DNA of 34,133 bases from Clostridiales bacterium. GTDB lineage: Bacteria > Bacillota > Clostridia > Oscillospirales > Acutalibacteraceae. Every line of letters begins with the position of its first letter. The stretch's first letter is position 1. The notes beneath the pieces were generated by a model. The model ran no database searches. It was given only the letters and a program-made list of their open reading frames with translations, and was not told where the DNA came from. A program made the translations under genes and the position numbers. Shown one piece after another: positions 7,990 to 15,960 of the stretch. The stretch lies in NCBI GenBank assembly GCA_012523185.1, contig JAAYIY010000017.1, forward strand, positions 1 to 34,133. The letters run 5' to 3'.

Positions 7990-8704
7990 TTAAATCACCT
8001 CCGCATATCCTGCATCCTTTAAGTTTTTTTATGTTAAGCTCGTCTGTTGTGTTGTTTAAAGCGTCTGTTAAGATGAGCTTTCCCGCTTTTTTGTGACTTT
8101 TGCTTGAGAGAATTTCGAGAGCTGTGACGGACGCAATGCCGGCGACAATCCCGGCGACTGCGCCGACAGTGCGCTTATCGGCACTTTCGGCGGTGCCGTC
8201 CATCAAGCAGGCAAGACAGGCGGATTTGCCGGGAATGTAAAGGTAAGAGCTGCCGCAGCCGCCTGATATGCCGGAATCTATCAAATTTATGCAACGCATT
8301 GAACAAGCTTCGTTGACCGCAAGCCGCGTCGGGATATTGTCGCAGGCGAGCATGACAAGGTCGTAACCGGAAATAATGTCCGCGGCATTTTGACCGCTCA
8401 CCTTTTGAACAATCGGCGTCACACGGCAATCGGGCGCATATCCGCTGACAAACCTTGCCGCGGCTTCCGCTTTTCGCGCGCCCAAGTCCGCTGTTGTAAA
8501 AATAAACTGCCTGTTGAGGTTTTCGGCGGCCGCAACGTCAAAGTCACAAACGGAAATCGAGCCCACACCCGCGCCCGCAAGGTGGACTGCAATGCCGCAC
8601 CCAATGCCCCCAACCCCTATCAGCAGCACGTTTGACAAGCGCAGCCTACGCGTGTTGAAAAGGCAGCTGTTTTGCTCGTCCTTTAAGGCGGCAATGTCAC
8701 ACAT
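7979..8704 (-). CDS. ThiF/MoeB/HesA-type E1-like adenylyltransferase
   Basis: A 241-aa E1-like enzyme. It should activate the C-terminal glycine of the MoaD-like carrier two genes downstream with ATP. Seen are the nucleotide loop GVGGIG (30-35), acids at DFD (54-56), the N-x-x-R of NLNRQF (62-67), Lys78 and Asp122. Two CxxC pairs (163-166 CLAC and 231-234 CRIC) would bind the structural zinc. It has no rhodanese domain, so it resembles the HesA/ThiF form found in AOR operons rather than long MoeB. The start is an ATG 9 nt after AAGGAGG. It comes 60 nt after mogA and overlaps aor by 11 nt. Confidence 0.9.
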   Translation of the reverse strand: MCDIAALKDEQNSCLFNTRRLRLSNVLLIGVGGIGCGIAVHLAGAGVGSISVCDFDVAAAENLNRQFIFTTADLGARKAEAAARFVSGYAPDCRVTPIVQKVSGQNAADIISGYDLVMLACDNIPTRLAVNEACSMRCINLIDSGISGGCGSSYLYIPGKSACLACLMDGTAESADKRTVGAVAGIVAGIASVTALEILSSKSHKKAGKLILTDALNNTTDELNIKKLKGCRICGGDLNVG

Positions 8705-8764
8705 CTGACTTTTCCTCCTTTATTCGTTGACTTTTTGCGAAAAGGAAGATATAATTTATATGGT

Positions 8765-9256
8765 TTATGTTTGTCGCGGCGCGCAATCTGTCACGCCGCC
8801 TGACAAAAGCTGAGAGGCGTGCGCAAGCACCGGCTTGATGATACGCGCGCATTCCGCGGCGCCCTTGGGGCTTCCGGGCAAGTTTATAATGAGCGTACCG
8901 CCCCTTATAACACTCACCGCCCTTGAAAGCATCGCCGTCGGAGTCGATTCAAGGCTTTTTGCCCTTATCGCCTCGGCAATCCCGGGAACTTGTTTTTCCG
9001 CTACGGAGAGCGTCGCCTCCGGAGTCACGTCACGCGGCGAAACACCTGTGCCGCCCGTTGTTATCACGGCGGACAAACCCGGAGCGCAAAGTCGGACAAG
9101 CTCGTTTTTTATTTGCTCTTTTTCGTCGGGCACGCAAACATACTCGACTGTTTTCGCAACGTCCGCCAGCTCTTTTATGATTGCGGGTCCGCTCAAATCC
9201 TCCCGTTCACCCGAATATGAACGGTCGCTCACGCATACCACAGCGATTTTTATCAT
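8765..9256 (-). CDS. mogA: MogA/MoaB-type molybdopterin adenylyltransferase
   Basis: A 163-aa MoCF-fold protein that adenylates molybdopterin so MoeA can insert metal. The family signature TTGGTGVSPRDVTPEATLSV (about residues 72-91) is intact, as is the NLPGSPKGAAEC block near the C-terminus. Start is the ATG after AAGGTGA; a TTG six codons up is less likely. First gene of the minus-strand AOR operon, preceded by a TTGATT-16-TACAAT promoter. In tungsten users the MoaB form does this step, and the name MogA here means only the activity. Confidence 0.9.
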   Translation of the reverse strand: MIKIAVVCVSDRSYSGEREDLSGPAIIKELADVAKTVEYVCVPDEKEQIKNELVRLCAPGLSAVITTGGTGVSPRDVTPEATLSVAEKQVPGIAEAIRAKSLESTPTAMLSRAVSVIRGGTLIINLPGSPKGAAECARIIKPVLAHASQLLSGGVTDCAPRQT

Positions 9257-9291
9257 GGTTTCACCTTGTCTCAAGTTTTTCTTTCAAACTT

Positions 9292-9319
9292 ATTGTAACA
9301 TATTTTTTTTTGAAATCAA
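9292..9319 (-). promoter_or_regulatory. Promoter of the mogA-aor operon
   Basis: On the minus strand TTGATT (9314-9319), a 16-nt spacer and TACAAT (9292-9297) end 35 nt before the mogA start. Confidence 0.55.
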
Positions 9320-9397
9320 AGCCTTTTGTTTCATTTTACATTCCTTTTGTTCCGCACCTTAAAAGATTTCTGTGCTTTAAAGGACTTGAGTGCTTTC

Positions 9398-9498
9398 TAA
9401 GGCAACACCGCGCAATGAGCGGCTGAAGCCTTTGTTGCATGCTTGCTTGCATCTTTTCCGTCATATCGCACAACAATCATTGTGCGGTGTTGCCTTAA
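9398..9498. mobile_element. MITE-like element with 20-bp terminal inverted repeats
   Basis: AAGGCAACACCGCGCAATGA (9399-9418) and its reverse complement with one change (9478-9497) bound a ~100-bp unit flanked by TA on both sides. The interior is itself palindromic: GGCTGAAGCC (9421-9430), a GCATGC/GCAT repeat and CGCACAACAATCATTGTGCG. No coding capacity. Size, terminal repeats and TA flanks fit a miniature transposable element. It could also act as a bidirectional terminator or insulator between the divergent operons. Confidence 0.6.
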
Positions 9499-9564
9499 TG
9501 TATTTGAGTGCCTCGCGCAAAATCATTCGGCGGTTTTGCCCGCGGCGCTTTGATAAATAATTTT

Positions 9565-9646
9565 TCCGAGCCCGCAAGCTAAGTTTCAGTCAGAAATACG
9601 CTTAAAAGGCCATCGGGTGGAGAGGGAAACCTCTTTGCCTCTCGTG
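9565..9646 (+). promoter_or_regulatory. Probable Moco/Tuco riboswitch leader of tupA
   Basis: The 100 nt before tupA fold well. CCGAGCC (9566-9572) pairs with GGC-CA-TCGG (9608-9616) around a hairpin made of AAGC/GCTT (9576-9579/9600-9603) and GTTTC/GAAAT. A second arm is CGGGTGG (9614-9620) with CCTCTCG (9638-9644), capped by AGAGG-GAAA-CCTCT, a GNRA tetraloop hairpin (9621-9634). The overlap of the TCGG halves suggests alternative pairing. Multi-helix shape, a GNRA loop and position before tungstate transport and cofactor genes fit the Moco RNA family, whose Tuco variants are linked to tungsten. I cannot run the covariance model, so the family name is an inference. Confidence 0.6.
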
Positions 9647-9666
9647 TTTAGAAAGGAGAAATAAAA

Positions 9667-10569
9667 ATGTTCAAAAAACTGACGGCTCTGTTCCTTTGTC
9701 TTATCATGGTTTTTTCGCTTGCCGCCTGTCAAGGCAAGACAGAAACAGAGTCAAAATCCGGAGTTGATTCCGGGGAGCAAGCAGTCGAACCAAAAAAGGA
9801 AGCTATCAGGCTTGCGACGACGACGTCTGTAAACGATTCCGGTCTGCTCGGCTATCTTCTGCCGTATTTCAAAGAAGATACGGGCTATGACGTTGAAGTT
9901 GCGTCCGCCGGCACCGGGATCGCGATAGGCTACGCCAAAAGCGGCGACGCCGACGTTCTGCTTGTACACTCAAAGGCGCAGGAAGAAGATTTCATTGCGG
10001 AGGGATTTTCCTCGACGGAAAGGCTGTCGTTTATGTACAATTTCTTTGTCATATGCGGTCCCTCGGACGACCCTGCCGACATAGCCGAAGCTGAGAATGC
10101 GGCCGAAGCATTCCGGAAGATAGCGGCGGCGGGCAGCGCGTTTGTTTCGCGCGGCGACAACAGCGGCACACACGACAAGGAAAAGAACATTTGGGAGTCC
10201 GCCGGGACGACGCCTGATAAAACCGCCGAATGGTATGTATCAGTCGGCTCCGGCATGGGCGACACGCTTAACAAGGCAAACGAGCTTAAGGCTTATGTCA
10301 TCACCGACAAAGCGACATACCTGTCAATGAAGCAATCGCTTCCAAACATTCAAATCCTGAAAGCCGATGCCGACGACATGAAAAACACATATTCGCTGCT
10401 TGGTGTAAATCCGGACGCGGCGGCATTTGAAGGCACCGGCGCCGCCATAAATTCCGACGGCGCAAACGCGTTCATAGAATGGATGCACAGCGGCGAGGCG
10501 GTCGACCTTATATCCGATTACGGAATATCCGCCTACGGTGAGCAGCTTTTTTATGTGATTGAAAAGTAA
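9667..10569 (+). CDS. tupA: Tungstate-binding lipoprotein TupA
   Basis: A 300-aa extracellular solute-binding lipoprotein. The signal peptide ends in the lipobox LAAC with Cys21 as the lipidated residue. The TupA signature is clear: ATTTSVNDSGLL, then SAGTGIAIGYAKSGDADVLLVHSKAQEE, with Ser/Thr/Gly positions that bind the oxyanion. The TTTS and GDADVLLVH blocks separate it from ModA. The start has AAGGAG 8 nt upstream. First gene of the tungstate and cofactor operon, with a structured leader before it. A GC-rich hairpin follows the stop before tupB. Confidence 0.95.
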   Translation: MFKKLTALFLCLIMVFSLAACQGKTETESKSGVDSGEQAVEPKKEAIRLATTTSVNDSGLLGYLLPYFKEDTGYDVEVASAGTGIAIGYAKSGDADVLLVHSKAQEEDFIAEGFSSTERLSFMYNFFVICGPSDDPADIAEAENAAEAFRKIAAAGSAFVSRGDNSGTHDKEKNIWESAGTTPDKTAEWYVSVGSGMGDTLNKANELKAYVITDKATYLSMKQSLPNIQILKADADDMKNTYSLLGVNPDAAAFEGTGAAINSDGANAFIEWMHSGEAVDLISDYGISAYGEQLFYVIEK

Positions 10570-10582
10570 ATAATTTCAGCGA

Positions 10583-10606
10583 GCCGCCGCCTTAGCAGGC
10601 GGCGGC
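10583..10606 (+). repeat. GC-rich hairpin between tupA and tupB
   Basis: GCCGCCGCC (10583-10591), loop TTAGCA, GGCGGCGGC (10598-10606). There is no T-run after it, so it is not a normal terminator. It probably protects the 3' end of the tupA message, which would keep the binding protein in excess over the permease. Confidence 0.75.
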
Positions 10607-10622
10607 AGGTTAAAATGACGAT

Positions 10623-11297
10623 ATGGAATATATAAAGCAAGCAATACACCTTTTTTTAAGCGGCGACAAAGAGCTTTTACAGATTGTCCGCACCACACTC
10701 ACGATGTCTGTTTTCAGCACTGTGATTTCATCTGTTATCGGCCTGCCGATTGGAGTCGCTCTCGGACGCGCCGAGTTTAAGGGTAAGGGAATAATCTTAA
10801 GAATAACAAACACTTTGATGGGCTTGCCGCCTGTTGCGGCTGGTCTGATTGTCTTTATGCTTTTTCGCTCCGTGGGACCGTTAGGCTCGTTTCGCATTAT
10901 GTTTTCTGTGCGAATAATGGTTGTCGCGCAGGTTTTGCTCATAACCCCTGTTATAATGGGGCTTGCCGCCTCCGCATCAAATGTCAAGGCAAAGTCGCTG
11001 ACGGAAACGGCAAAAGGCATCGGAATACGCCCTACGGGGCAGATATACCTCCTCATGCGTGAATGCGCACCGCAATTTGTCGGCATCATGCTTGTTGGGT
11101 TTGGGCGCTCGATTGCCGAGGTCGGGGCTGTTTCACTTGTCGGCGGCAACATACAGTTCAAAACAAGGGTCATGACCACCGCGATTTTGCTTGAAACAAA
11201 CAAGGGCAATTTTGACACGGCGATTGCTTTGACAATGCTGCTTTTGCTGATTTCACTTGTCGTCAACACTTTGGCATATCCGTATTGGAGAAAATAA
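10623..11297 (+). CDS. tupB: Tungstate ABC transporter permease TupB
   Basis: A 224-aa inner-membrane permease with about five membrane segments. The cytoplasmic EAA-like loop is visible at LTETAKGIGIRPTGQIYLLM, with the G of GIGI followed later by GFGRSIAEVGAVSLVGGN. It forms the channel with the TupC ATPase and receives tungstate from TupA. The start is an ATG with a poor ribosome site (AGGT in the arm of the preceding hairpin), so expression may be lower than tupA or need coupling. Its TAA stop overlaps the tupC ATG by one base. Confidence 0.9.
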   Translation: MEYIKQAIHLFLSGDKELLQIVRTTLTMSVFSTVISSVIGLPIGVALGRAEFKGKGIILRITNTLMGLPPVAAGLIVFMLFRSVGPLGSFRIMFSVRIMVVAQVLLITPVIMGLAASASNVKAKSLTETAKGIGIRPTGQIYLLMRECAPQFVGIMLVGFGRSIAEVGAVSLVGGNIQFKTRVMTTAILLETNKGNFDTAIALTMLLLLISLVVNTLAYPYWRK

Positions 11298-11956
11298 TGA
11301 TTAAAATATCCGGACTCGAAAAAAGATTTTCACACGATTTTGTTTTAAAAATTGACGAGCTTAATGTCGCAAAGGGTGACCGCGTCGCCGTTATCGGTCC
11401 GAACGGTTCGGGCAAATCAACTCTTTTGCGCATCCTTTCCGGCGCCATCAAGCAGGATTGCGGTCATTTCAGCATATCCGACGGCGCCGCGCCCGGCTAT
11501 CTGCCGCAGTCCCCCTACTGCTTTGCGGGAAGCGTGGAGTTCAATGTCAGGATGGGTCTTGATTCCGAAACGGACATTGAAAAGCTTTTGCGTGATTGTA
11601 TGCTTTATGATTTGCGAAAGAAAAAATCATCAAAGCTTTCGGGCGGCGAAAAACAGCGGATGTGTTTCGCGCGTATGCTTGCGGGCAAATATGCCTGCTT
11701 GATGCTGGACGAGCCTTTCAGCTGCACAGATATTGAAACTTCTCAAATGCTTGAAAAGGTTTTGGATGACTATTGCCGCGAAAATGACGTTACGCTTCTT
11801 TTTTCCACACACCTCCCGTCACAGGCTTTCGCACTGTCAACAAAAGTCCTCATTTTAAATAACGGCGAAATAGCCGAATACTCAAACACATCTTCCGTCT
11901 CCCGCCCCGACAGTGAATTCGGGCGAAAGTTTATTGATCAATGGAGGATATGCTGA
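11297..11956 (+). CDS. tupC: Tungstate ABC transporter ATPase TupC
   Basis: A 219-aa ABC ATPase that powers tungstate import. Walker A is GPNGSGKST (34-42), the Q-loop Gln71, the signature LSGGEKQR (114-121) and Walker B CLMLDEP (134-140), with the switch His in STHLPSQ. It starts at the ATG 8 nt after GGAG. It overlaps tupB by one base and moeA by one base (TGATG), so the genes are translationally coupled. Length is typical for TupC; it has no extra C-terminal TOBE domain of the ModC type. Confidence 0.95.
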   Translation: MIKISGLEKRFSHDFVLKIDELNVAKGDRVAVIGPNGSGKSTLLRILSGAIKQDCGHFSISDGAAPGYLPQSPYCFAGSVEFNVRMGLDSETDIEKLLRDCMLYDLRKKKSSKLSGGEKQRMCFARMLAGKYACLMLDEPFSCTDIETSQMLEKVLDDYCRENDVTLLFSTHLPSQAFALSTKVLILNNGEIAEYSNTSSVSRPDSEFGRKFIDQWRIC

Positions 11957-13155
11957 TGCTGACAGTCGTTATGCCTGAAACAGCGCTGGAAATTATTTTG
12001 TCTAACATAAAAACAACAGCTTTTACGGAGACTGTGAGCCTTTACGACGCCTGCGGCAAGGTCGCCGCGCGTGACATAATCAGCGGCGAGGACCTGCCCT
12101 CTTTTAATCGTTCGGTCGTCGACGGGCTTGCCGTCAGAGCCGCCGACACATACGGCTGCTCGGAGGCTGTGCCGTCTATGCTCAAATATTCGGGCAAGAT
12201 ACTCATGGGTCAAAGCGTGGAAGCTGTTTTGCCGCCGGGCTGCTGCATGGAAATTCCCACAGGCGGGATGCTGCCCAAAGGTGCCGACGCCGCCGTAATG
12301 ATAGAGCACACGGAAAATATCGGCGACGGCTTTCGTTATGTGATGAAGCCATGCGCTGTTTTTGAAAATATAGCGCGCCGCGGCGAGGACTGCAAAAGCG
12401 GTCGCGTTATTATACCTCACGGCACAATGCTTGGCGCAAATAATATCGCCGTGCTTGCGGCGCTCGGCAACACACATATTGAGTCTGTAAAGCCGCCACA
12501 GCTCGGAATCATATCAACAGGCGATGAAATTGTCCATTTTTCTCGGACGCCGCGCGGCGCGGAGGTCAGAGACATAAACACAATCGCTCTTTATTCCTGC
12601 GCCAAATCCTGCGGCTGCGAGGCAAAAGCTTACCCCATAGCGCCCGACAACGAAAAGGTTTTGGAAAGCACCGTCAAAAATGCCGTCAAGGAATGTGACT
12701 TTGTGCTGATTTCCGGGGGTTCTTCTGTCGGAGAAAAGGACATTTTGAAGCGTGTTTTATCAGATATCGGAAAGGTTTTATTTCACGGCATAGCTATAAA
12801 GCCCGGCAAGCCGACACTTTTCGCGACGATTGACTCAATTCCGGTCTTTGGACTGCCCGGCCATCCGGCGGCGGCTTTTTTTGCTTTCAGCTTGTTTGTC
12901 AAGCCCGCGATACGCAAATTTCTCGGCTCTCGTCATGATGATCTGCGCATAGAAGCGGCTGCTTCGCAAAACATTCCATCTAACCACGGCAGGCAAGAGA
13001 CTGTTGCGGTAACTCTCAAAAACAATCTTGCGATACCGCTTCCTGCAAAGTCGGGCATCGTATCGGCGCTTTCCTCCGCCGACGGATACATCATAATCGG
13101 CAGGGACGACGAGGGTGTTCTTAAAGGCGAAAGGGTTACGGTGAACTTGTTTTGA
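11956..13155 (+). CDS. moeA: Molybdopterin molybdenum/tungstenumtransferase MoeA
   Basis: A 399-aa MoeA that inserts metal into adenylated molybdopterin made by MogA. Seen are the domain-I motif DLPSFNRSVVDGLAV (near residues 47-61), the tail STGDEIV, the MoCF block SGGSSVGEKD and PGKPTLFATI...GLPGHPAAAFF. Standard length. I chose the ATG 8 nt after GGAGG, which overlaps the tupC stop as TGATG. Its direct link to the tungstate transporter suggests it is the tungsten-specific copy; the next gene is a second MoeA. This assignment is from context. Confidence 0.93.
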   Translation: MLTVVMPETALEIILSNIKTTAFTETVSLYDACGKVAARDIISGEDLPSFNRSVVDGLAVRAADTYGCSEAVPSMLKYSGKILMGQSVEAVLPPGCCMEIPTGGMLPKGADAAVMIEHTENIGDGFRYVMKPCAVFENIARRGEDCKSGRVIIPHGTMLGANNIAVLAALGNTHIESVKPPQLGIISTGDEIVHFSRTPRGAEVRDINTIALYSCAKSCGCEAKAYPIAPDNEKVLESTVKNAVKECDFVLISGGSSVGEKDILKRVLSDIGKVLFHGIAIKPGKPTLFATIDSIPVFGLPGHPAAAFFAFSLFVKPAIRKFLGSRHDDLRIEAAASQNIPSNHGRQETVAVTLKNNLAIPLPAKSGIVSALSSADGYIIIGRDDEGVLKGERVTVNLF

Positions 13156-15059
13156 ATTACAAATATTTGTCAAACTCCCCGTGCGAACAAGCGGTCAAAG
13201 ACTTTATTTCAGCGCTGAAAAGTGTCGGGACGACATATAAAACAGAAGTTACGCCGACACGCCAATCAAACGGTCTTGTCGCCGCGTCGGCACAATACGC
13301 CCGCCGCTGTTCGCCGCACTACTGCGCCTGCGCCATGGACGGCATAGCCCTCAAATCCTCAATTACGAGCGGCGCATCTGAAAGCTCGCCCGTCACCATA
13401 AAAGCGCATGATTATGTTTTTGTCGATACCGGCGACCCGCTGCCGCAGGGCTGTGACTGCGTCGTAATGATTGAGGATGTCGTCGAGCACACCCGCGGCG
13501 CCGTCCGACTTTACGCGGCCGCGACGCCGTGGAGCAATGTGCGCCAAGTCGGCGAGGACATATGCATGGGAGACATGATAATCCCGTCGTTTACAGTTAT
13601 TACGCCGTCAATTGTCGGCGCGCTCCTTGCCGCCGGAGTTTACGAGCTTGAAACTGTCAAAAAACCGACTGCGGCAATCATTCCGACAGGCGACGAAATA
13701 ATAAACGAAGTGTCAAAACCGAAGCCGGGCGAGATTCCCGAATTTAACTCCGCCATATTTTCCGCGATGCTTGATGAGTGGGGTGTTTTTTCAAAAATCT
13801 ATCCCACTGTGCCCGACAAGCCAAAACTGCTTTTGTCCGCCGTCTCCAAGGCCGCTCGGGAATGTGACGCCGTTATAGTCATTGCCGGCTCGTCGGCGGG
13901 CAGGGACGATTACACGTCAAGCGTGTTGGAAAAAATCGGCAAGTTGGTTGTCCACGGCGTAGCCATAAAGCCGGGCAAGCCTGTCGTCCTCGGTCACATC
14001 GGCAGCGTTCCGTTTTTTGGAATCCCGGGCTATCCCGTTTCAGGTATAATTGTCATGGAGGAAATAGTCAGGCATGTTATGAGGCTGCTCACAAAACGCC
14101 GCGCCGCGCCTGATTTTCAGGTCAAGTCGCTTTTAACAAGAAAGATAACATCTTCGCTCAAATATAAGGAATTCATACGCTGCGGCGCCGCGTCGGTAGA
14201 CAAAAAACTTGTGGCTGTTCCGATGCGCAGAGGCGCGGGAATCGTGTCGGGATTCGCTAAGGCGGGCGGTATAATCACTGTTTCACAAAACAGCGAGGGC
14301 ATCGGGGCGGGCAGTGAAGTAATGATGAAGCTCCTTAAAAATTATGACGAAATCAAAAACAGCGTTTGTGTCACGGGGAGTCACGACCCGCTCATTGACG
14401 AAGTTTCGGACATTCTTATGCGCTCCGACAACCCCATGGGCGTTGTATCCTCACATGTGGGAAGCATGGGCGCTGTCATGGCTCTGCGAAACGGTGAGGC
14501 GCACATGGGCGGAATACACTTGCTTGATACGGAGACGGGAGAATACAACACAAGCTATGCCAAAAGATATTTTCCCGACGGCGGTGTCGCCCTGATTCGC
14601 GGAGTTGTGCGCAGGCAGGGGCTGATTGTCGCGCGTGGCAACCCTCTTGATTTAAACGAAATTAAAGACATCGCGCGCACGGATATTTCTTACATCAACC
14701 GCCAAAAAGGCTCAGGAACACGCATCCTTCTTGATTACTTGCTTGACGAGAACGGCATGAATCCCTGCGATGTCCGCGGATATGAGCGCGAGGAATACAC
14801 TCACACAGCCGTCGCGGCGGCGATTTCTTCCGGCAATGCCGACGCGGGCTTGGGGATATTTGCGGCCTCAAAAATTTATTCGCTTGATTTTATTCCGCTA
14901 TGGAATGAAAGCTATGACTTTCTTGTTTTATCCTCAGCTCTTGAGGATAAAAGAGTAAAGCGGTTTATAAAGGCGCTTCAAAGCGAAAATTTGCGAAAAA
15001 GACTTGACTCTTTGGGAGGCTATCTGTGCGAACAACCCGGTGAAATAGTTTTTTTATAA
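13152..15059 (+). CDS. MoeA fused to a periplasmic-binding-like domain
   Basis: A 635-aa protein in two parts. Residues 1 to about 400 are a MoeA body (CACAMDGIALKSS, IPTGDEIINE, AGSSAGRDDYTSSV, IKPGKPVVLG and GIPGYPVSG). Residues about 405-635 are a PBP-like/LysR-substrate domain (PF12727 type), with the mark NRQKGSGTRILLDYLL. Such fusions occur in anaerobes and archaea; the extra domain may sense or hold molybdate, tungstate or a pterin. It starts with TTG overlapping the moeA stop (TTGA) with GGTGA 7 nt before; no ATG is suitable. It may insert the other metal, or regulate the step. Family call firm, ligand unknown. Confidence 0.9.
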   Translation: MNYKYLSNSPCEQAVKDFISALKSVGTTYKTEVTPTRQSNGLVAASAQYARRCSPHYCACAMDGIALKSSITSGASESSPVTIKAHDYVFVDTGDPLPQGCDCVVMIEDVVEHTRGAVRLYAAATPWSNVRQVGEDICMGDMIIPSFTVITPSIVGALLAAGVYELETVKKPTAAIIPTGDEIINEVSKPKPGEIPEFNSAIFSAMLDEWGVFSKIYPTVPDKPKLLLSAVSKAARECDAVIVIAGSSAGRDDYTSSVLEKIGKLVVHGVAIKPGKPVVLGHIGSVPFFGIPGYPVSGIIVMEEIVRHVMRLLTKRRAAPDFQVKSLLTRKITSSLKYKEFIRCGAASVDKKLVAVPMRRGAGIVSGFAKAGGIITVSQNSEGIGAGSEVMMKLLKNYDEIKNSVCVTGSHDPLIDEVSDILMRSDNPMGVVSSHVGSMGAVMALRNGEAHMGGIHLLDTETGEYNTSYAKRYFPDGGVALIRGVVRRQGLIVARGNPLDLNEIKDIARTDISYINRQKGSGTRILLDYLLDENGMNPCDVRGYEREEYTHTAVAAAISSGNADAGLGIFAASKIYSLDFIPLWNESYDFLVLSSALEDKRVKRFIKALQSENLRKRLDSLGGYLCEQPGEIVFL

Positions 15060-15074
15060 AAAGAAGGTGAGCTT

Positions 15075-15548
15075 TTGGGATTTTCACATATCGATAAAAA
15101 AGGCAAAGCGTCTATGGTTGACGTGGGCGCAAAGGCTGTCACGCCGCGCGCCGCCGCCGCGATGGCGGCAATAAAAATGGATCCGAAAACACTTGAACTG
15201 ATTAAATCAAACAGCGCCGCTAAGGGTGATGTGCTTGCCTGCGCCCGATTCGCGGGGATTCAAGGCGGCAAAAAGACGGCGGAGCTTATTCCGCTTTGCC
15301 ACGCAATACAAGTCGACAAAATCAGCATAGACTTTCAATTTGACGGCGAGGACACACTCATTATAAAATCAAGCGCGAAATGCGAGGGCAAGACGGGTGT
15401 CGAGATGGAAGCCCTCACAGCGGCGGCCGTCGCCGCGCTCACTGTTTATGACATGTGCAAAGCTGTTGACCGCGCCATGATAATCACCGACATCAAGCTG
15501 CTTTTTAAAAGCGGCGGCGCGTCGGGACAGTTTTCGCGAAATGGTTAA
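15075..15548 (+). CDS. moaC: Cyclic pyranopterin monophosphate synthase MoaC
   Basis: A 157-aa MoaC that makes cPMP from the product of MoaA. Catalytic positions are visible at Lys50 (SNSAAKGDV), His76 (LIPLCHAI), and the Asp126...Lys129 of TVYDMCKA, with the substrate block KTGVEMEALTA (106-116). Full length. It starts at TTG with AAGGTGA 4 nt before it. It follows the MoeA fusion after 15 nt and overlaps the next gene by 8 nt. Confidence 0.95.
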   Translation: MGFSHIDKKGKASMVDVGAKAVTPRAAAAMAAIKMDPKTLELIKSNSAAKGDVLACARFAGIQGGKKTAELIPLCHAIQVDKISIDFQFDGEDTLIIKSSAKCEGKTGVEMEALTAAAVAALTVYDMCKAVDRAMIITDIKLLFKSGGASGQFSRNG

Positions 15549-15960
15549 AGTCGCCAAGCTTTATATTAAGCGCGCCAAGGGTTCGCCTCCCGAAAATGCC
15601 GTCAAGCTTGCTTTAAAAGAGAATGCCGGCGTTTGCGGCGATATTTTTGCGACAGGCGGCGACAGACAGGTCAGCTTGCTTTATCAAAAAACGCAAGACG
15701 AAATAGACGCGTTAAGCCACGGCGAACCATGCCTCAAAAAATTCTGCTGTAACATTTTGCTTGAGGGTGAAAAGCCCTCTGACTTGCGCGTCGGACAGAC
15801 AATAACAATAGGCGAAGCCGCTCTTGAGATAAGCTCTGTCGGAAAAGAATGCCACTCATTGTGCGGACTTGACGTCTGTCCGCTTGTCGGCGGCGCTGTT
15901 TTCGCGCGAGTGTCACGCGCAGGCGTCATAAAAATCGGAGACATCATAAGCTATGACTGA
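15541..15960 (+). CDS. MOSC domain protein
   Basis: A 139-aa stand-alone MOSC protein. The MOSC core is ITIGEAALEISSVGKECHSLCG with the conserved Cys of KECH, preceded by GDRQVSLL. MOSC domains are found in cofactor sulfurases and in proteins that bind or carry molybdenum cofactor; small bacterial ones lie with moa genes and their exact role is unsettled. It overlaps moaC by 8 nt and moaA by 8 nt, so it is tightly coupled to cPMP synthesis. A second MOSC gene lies right after moaA and shares the order of motifs. Confidence 0.9.
   Translation: MVKVAKLYIKRAKGSPPENAVKLALKENAGVCGDIFATGGDRQVSLLYQKTQDEIDALSHGEPCLKKFCCNILLEGEKPSDLRVGQTITIGEAALEISSVGKECHSLCGLDVCPLVGGAVFARVSRAGVIKIGDIISYD

Larger units (their letters stand above)
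9257..9666. other. Divergent control region between the AOR operon and the tup-moe operon
   Basis: 410 nt without a gene. It holds a minus-strand promoter near mogA, a MITE-like element in the middle and a structured leader before tupA, each listed separately. I see no confident promoter for the plus strand; GATAAAT at 9552-9558 could be a -10 element. Confidence 0.7.

Noticed and set aside
9937-10274. Long frames opposite tupA and the other GC-rich operon genes
   Set aside because: They are antisense frames kept open by codon bias of the real genes, which have clear family motifs and ribosome sites.
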